DNA of 64,000 nucleotides from Peteryoungia algae (GTDB lineage Bacteria; Pseudomonadota; Alphaproteobacteria; Rhizobiales; Rhizobiaceae). Every line of letters begins with the position of its first letter. Position 1 is the first letter of the stretch. The notes beneath the pieces were generated by a model. That model saw only the letters and a list, made by a program, of their open reading frames with translations, was not told where the DNA came from and made no database searches. Both the position numbers and the translations under genes were made by a program. The stretch is taken from positions 1,240,001 through 1,304,000 of the forward strand of contig NZ_CP128477.1 in assembly GCF_030369675.1 (NCBI RefSeq), given 5' to 3'. This document shows positions 62,961 to 64,000 of the stretch, piece by piece.

Positions 62961-63845
62961 TCAGCCCTTGCCTTGCGTAAAGTGAATGGTCACCCAGCCA
63001 TTGCGCCAGATCGTCTTCACATGCGAAAGCCCCTCGCCGCTATAGGCGGCGATCACCTTCCAGCGTTGTTCTGCGAGAATGCCTGAGAGAATGACCGAGC
63101 CATTCGGTGCGAGATGGGTGACGAGCTGCGGCGCCATCTTGATCAGTGGCCGCGCCAGAATATTGGCAATGATCAGATCGAAGGGGCCGTGGTCCCGAAA
63201 TGCGGTCGAGTGAAAGCCCGGAGCTGTGCGGAAATCGATGCCGTCGATGATCTGGTTGCGGCGCGCATTTTCCTGGGCGACCCTGACCGCGATCGGATCG
63301 ATATCCGTTGCCAACACCGGCACCGGAAGCAGCTTGCGAACTGCGATGGCCAGCACGCCGCTGCCCGTCCCAAGGTCAAGCGCATTGCGGACCTTGCGCG
63401 AACGGACCACCTTCTCGATCACTTCAAGGCAGCCAGCCGTCGTCCCGTGATGACCGGTCCCGAATGCCTGGCCGGCATCGATCTCGATCGCGACGTCATT
63501 GATCTGGACCTTGTCACGGTCATGCGAGCCATGCACCAGGAACCGTCCCGCGCGTACGGGCTTCAAACCCTCGAGCGACTTTGCGATCCAGTCGATATCC
63601 GGAATGACTTCCCGCTCGATCGTGGCGTCGGGGAATTCCTCGGCGAGCAGGTCCTGTACGCGGGGCCTGACCTCGTCTTCCTGGTCGGCCATCAGATAAA
63701 TGGAAGCTTCCCAGATGTCCGCCTTCTCGTCGACCTCTGTGGTCGCGATGGCGAAGTCTTCCTCGCCGAAAGCGAAGCTCATCAGATCGAGGATCCGGTT
63801 GGCGTTCTTCTCGGTGGTGCTCACATAGAGGCGAATTTCGCTCAC
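62961..63845 (-). CDS. prmA: Ribosomal protein L11 methyltransferase
   Basis: 294 residues. Methylates L11 of the large ribosomal subunit with SAM. After an N-terminal L11-binding domain, DAGQAFGTGHHGTTAGCLEVIE, ALDLGTGSGVLAIAV (SAM motif I), VLATDIDPIAVRVAQENARRN and FDLIIANILARPLIKMAPQL are characteristic. A gene cut by the window edge lies upstream on the same strand. Confidence 0.95.
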   Translation of the reverse strand: MSEIRLYVSTTEKNANRILDLMSFAFGEEDFAIATTEVDEKADIWEASIYLMADQEDEVRPRVQDLLAEEFPDATIEREVIPDIDWIAKSLEGLKPVRAGRFLVHGSHDRDKVQINDVAIEIDAGQAFGTGHHGTTAGCLEVIEKVVRSRKVRNALDLGTGSGVLAIAVRKLLPVPVLATDIDPIAVRVAQENARRNQIIDGIDFRTAPGFHSTAFRDHGPFDLIIANILARPLIKMAPQLVTHLAPNGSVILSGILAEQRWKVIAAYSGEGLSHVKTIWRNGWVTIHFTQGKG

Positions 63846-63933
63846 GATCGGTCTTCCTCGGCGGGTCTGGATGGTCAGGCGTTGCGGTACAACGCAATCG
63901 CCGCCATGGCAACCTCCGGCGAGGGCCCCACAA

Positions 63934-64000
63934 TCAGCCCTTCATCAGGTTTTCGAGCTTCTTGATCGCCGTGTCGGGATTTTCTCCATAGGCGATCGTT
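63934..64000 (-). CDS. C-terminal fragment of an unidentified gene (cut by window edge)
   Basis: The last 21 codons plus stop of a minus-strand frame, ending GENPDTAIKKLENLMKG. The open frame runs off the right edge. It lies about 90 bases upstream of prmA. Too short to name; helical, charged sequence is consistent with a real protein end. Confidence 0.45.
   Translation of the reverse strand, partial: TIAYGENPDTAIKKLENLMKG

Overview
The window reads as a chromosomal segment of a Rhizobiales alphaproteobacterium, most likely family Rhizobiaceae. Supporting signs are uniformly GC-rich coding sequence, a circularly permuted two-piece tmRNA gene next to an alphaproteobacterial-type sspB, DUF4169, DUF6074 and DUF2065 family small proteins, a cobalt-type nitrile hydratase, and a structured RNA in front of ilvI at the place where rhizobia carry the alpha-r45 sRNA. 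I see no insertion sequence, phage gene, CRISPR array or rRNA operon. Genus cannot be fixed from the sequence alone.

Layout. 0-2 kb: end of a haemin/iron ABC importer (hmuU cut by the window edge, hmuV), a gap with two adjacent DnaA-box-like 9-mers, and a tRNA-Lys. 2-6.4 kb: leftward run of aminotransferase, endonuclease/phosphatase-fold protein, NUDIX hydrolase and PhzF-like isomerase, then a long perfect palindrome and a rightward diguanylate cyclase. 7.8-9.6 kb: tetR-ilvC with a perfect palindromic operator. 10-11.7 kb: the most unusual locus, five small genes for signal-peptide-bearing proteins, the last four encoding identical 82-residue proteins in a ~355 bp tandem array with a CU-rich stem-loop in each spacer and a strong terminator at the end. 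11.7-16.5 kb: Lrp-type regulator/racemase pair, pdxJ, an orphan regulator-like protein, a MerR-LuxR hybrid regulator and a DUF4405 membrane protein. 16.5-19.4 kb: helicase and a cobalt nitrile hydratase operon. 19.4-24.5 kb: LysE exporter, aldo/keto reductase, ArsR regulator, ilvIH and the ilvI leader/sRNA.

24.5-39 kb: HerA-like ATPase, miaA/serB divergent pair, acetyltransferase, a GGDEF-EAL protein, the degP/DUF2065/hflC/hflK membrane proteolysis group, folA-thyA, permuted tmRNA, sspB and small RHH/DUF4169 proteins. 39-49 kb: giant AsmA protein, FAD-linked oxidase, RND efflux pair. 49-64 kb: UvrD/PcrA helicase, an AT-richer GT90 glycosyltransferase, thymidine kinase, DUF6074, PQQ glucose dehydrogenase, pncA, panCB, two coupled small orphan ORFs, azlCD, aminopeptidase P, a DUF1127-like protein, prmA and a cut gene at the right edge.

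How genes work together. Branched-chain amino acid and pantothenate metabolism recurs (ilvC, ilvIH, panBC, azlCD). Protein quality control is concentrated at 31-38 kb: DegP and HflKC act at the membrane, and tmRNA tags stalled proteins that SspB hands to ClpXP. Most other genes are ordinary chromosomal housekeeping genes. The best candidate for something undescribed is the tandem array of identical small exported proteins with its repeated CU-rich RNA hairpins and paired inverted-repeat sites upstream.
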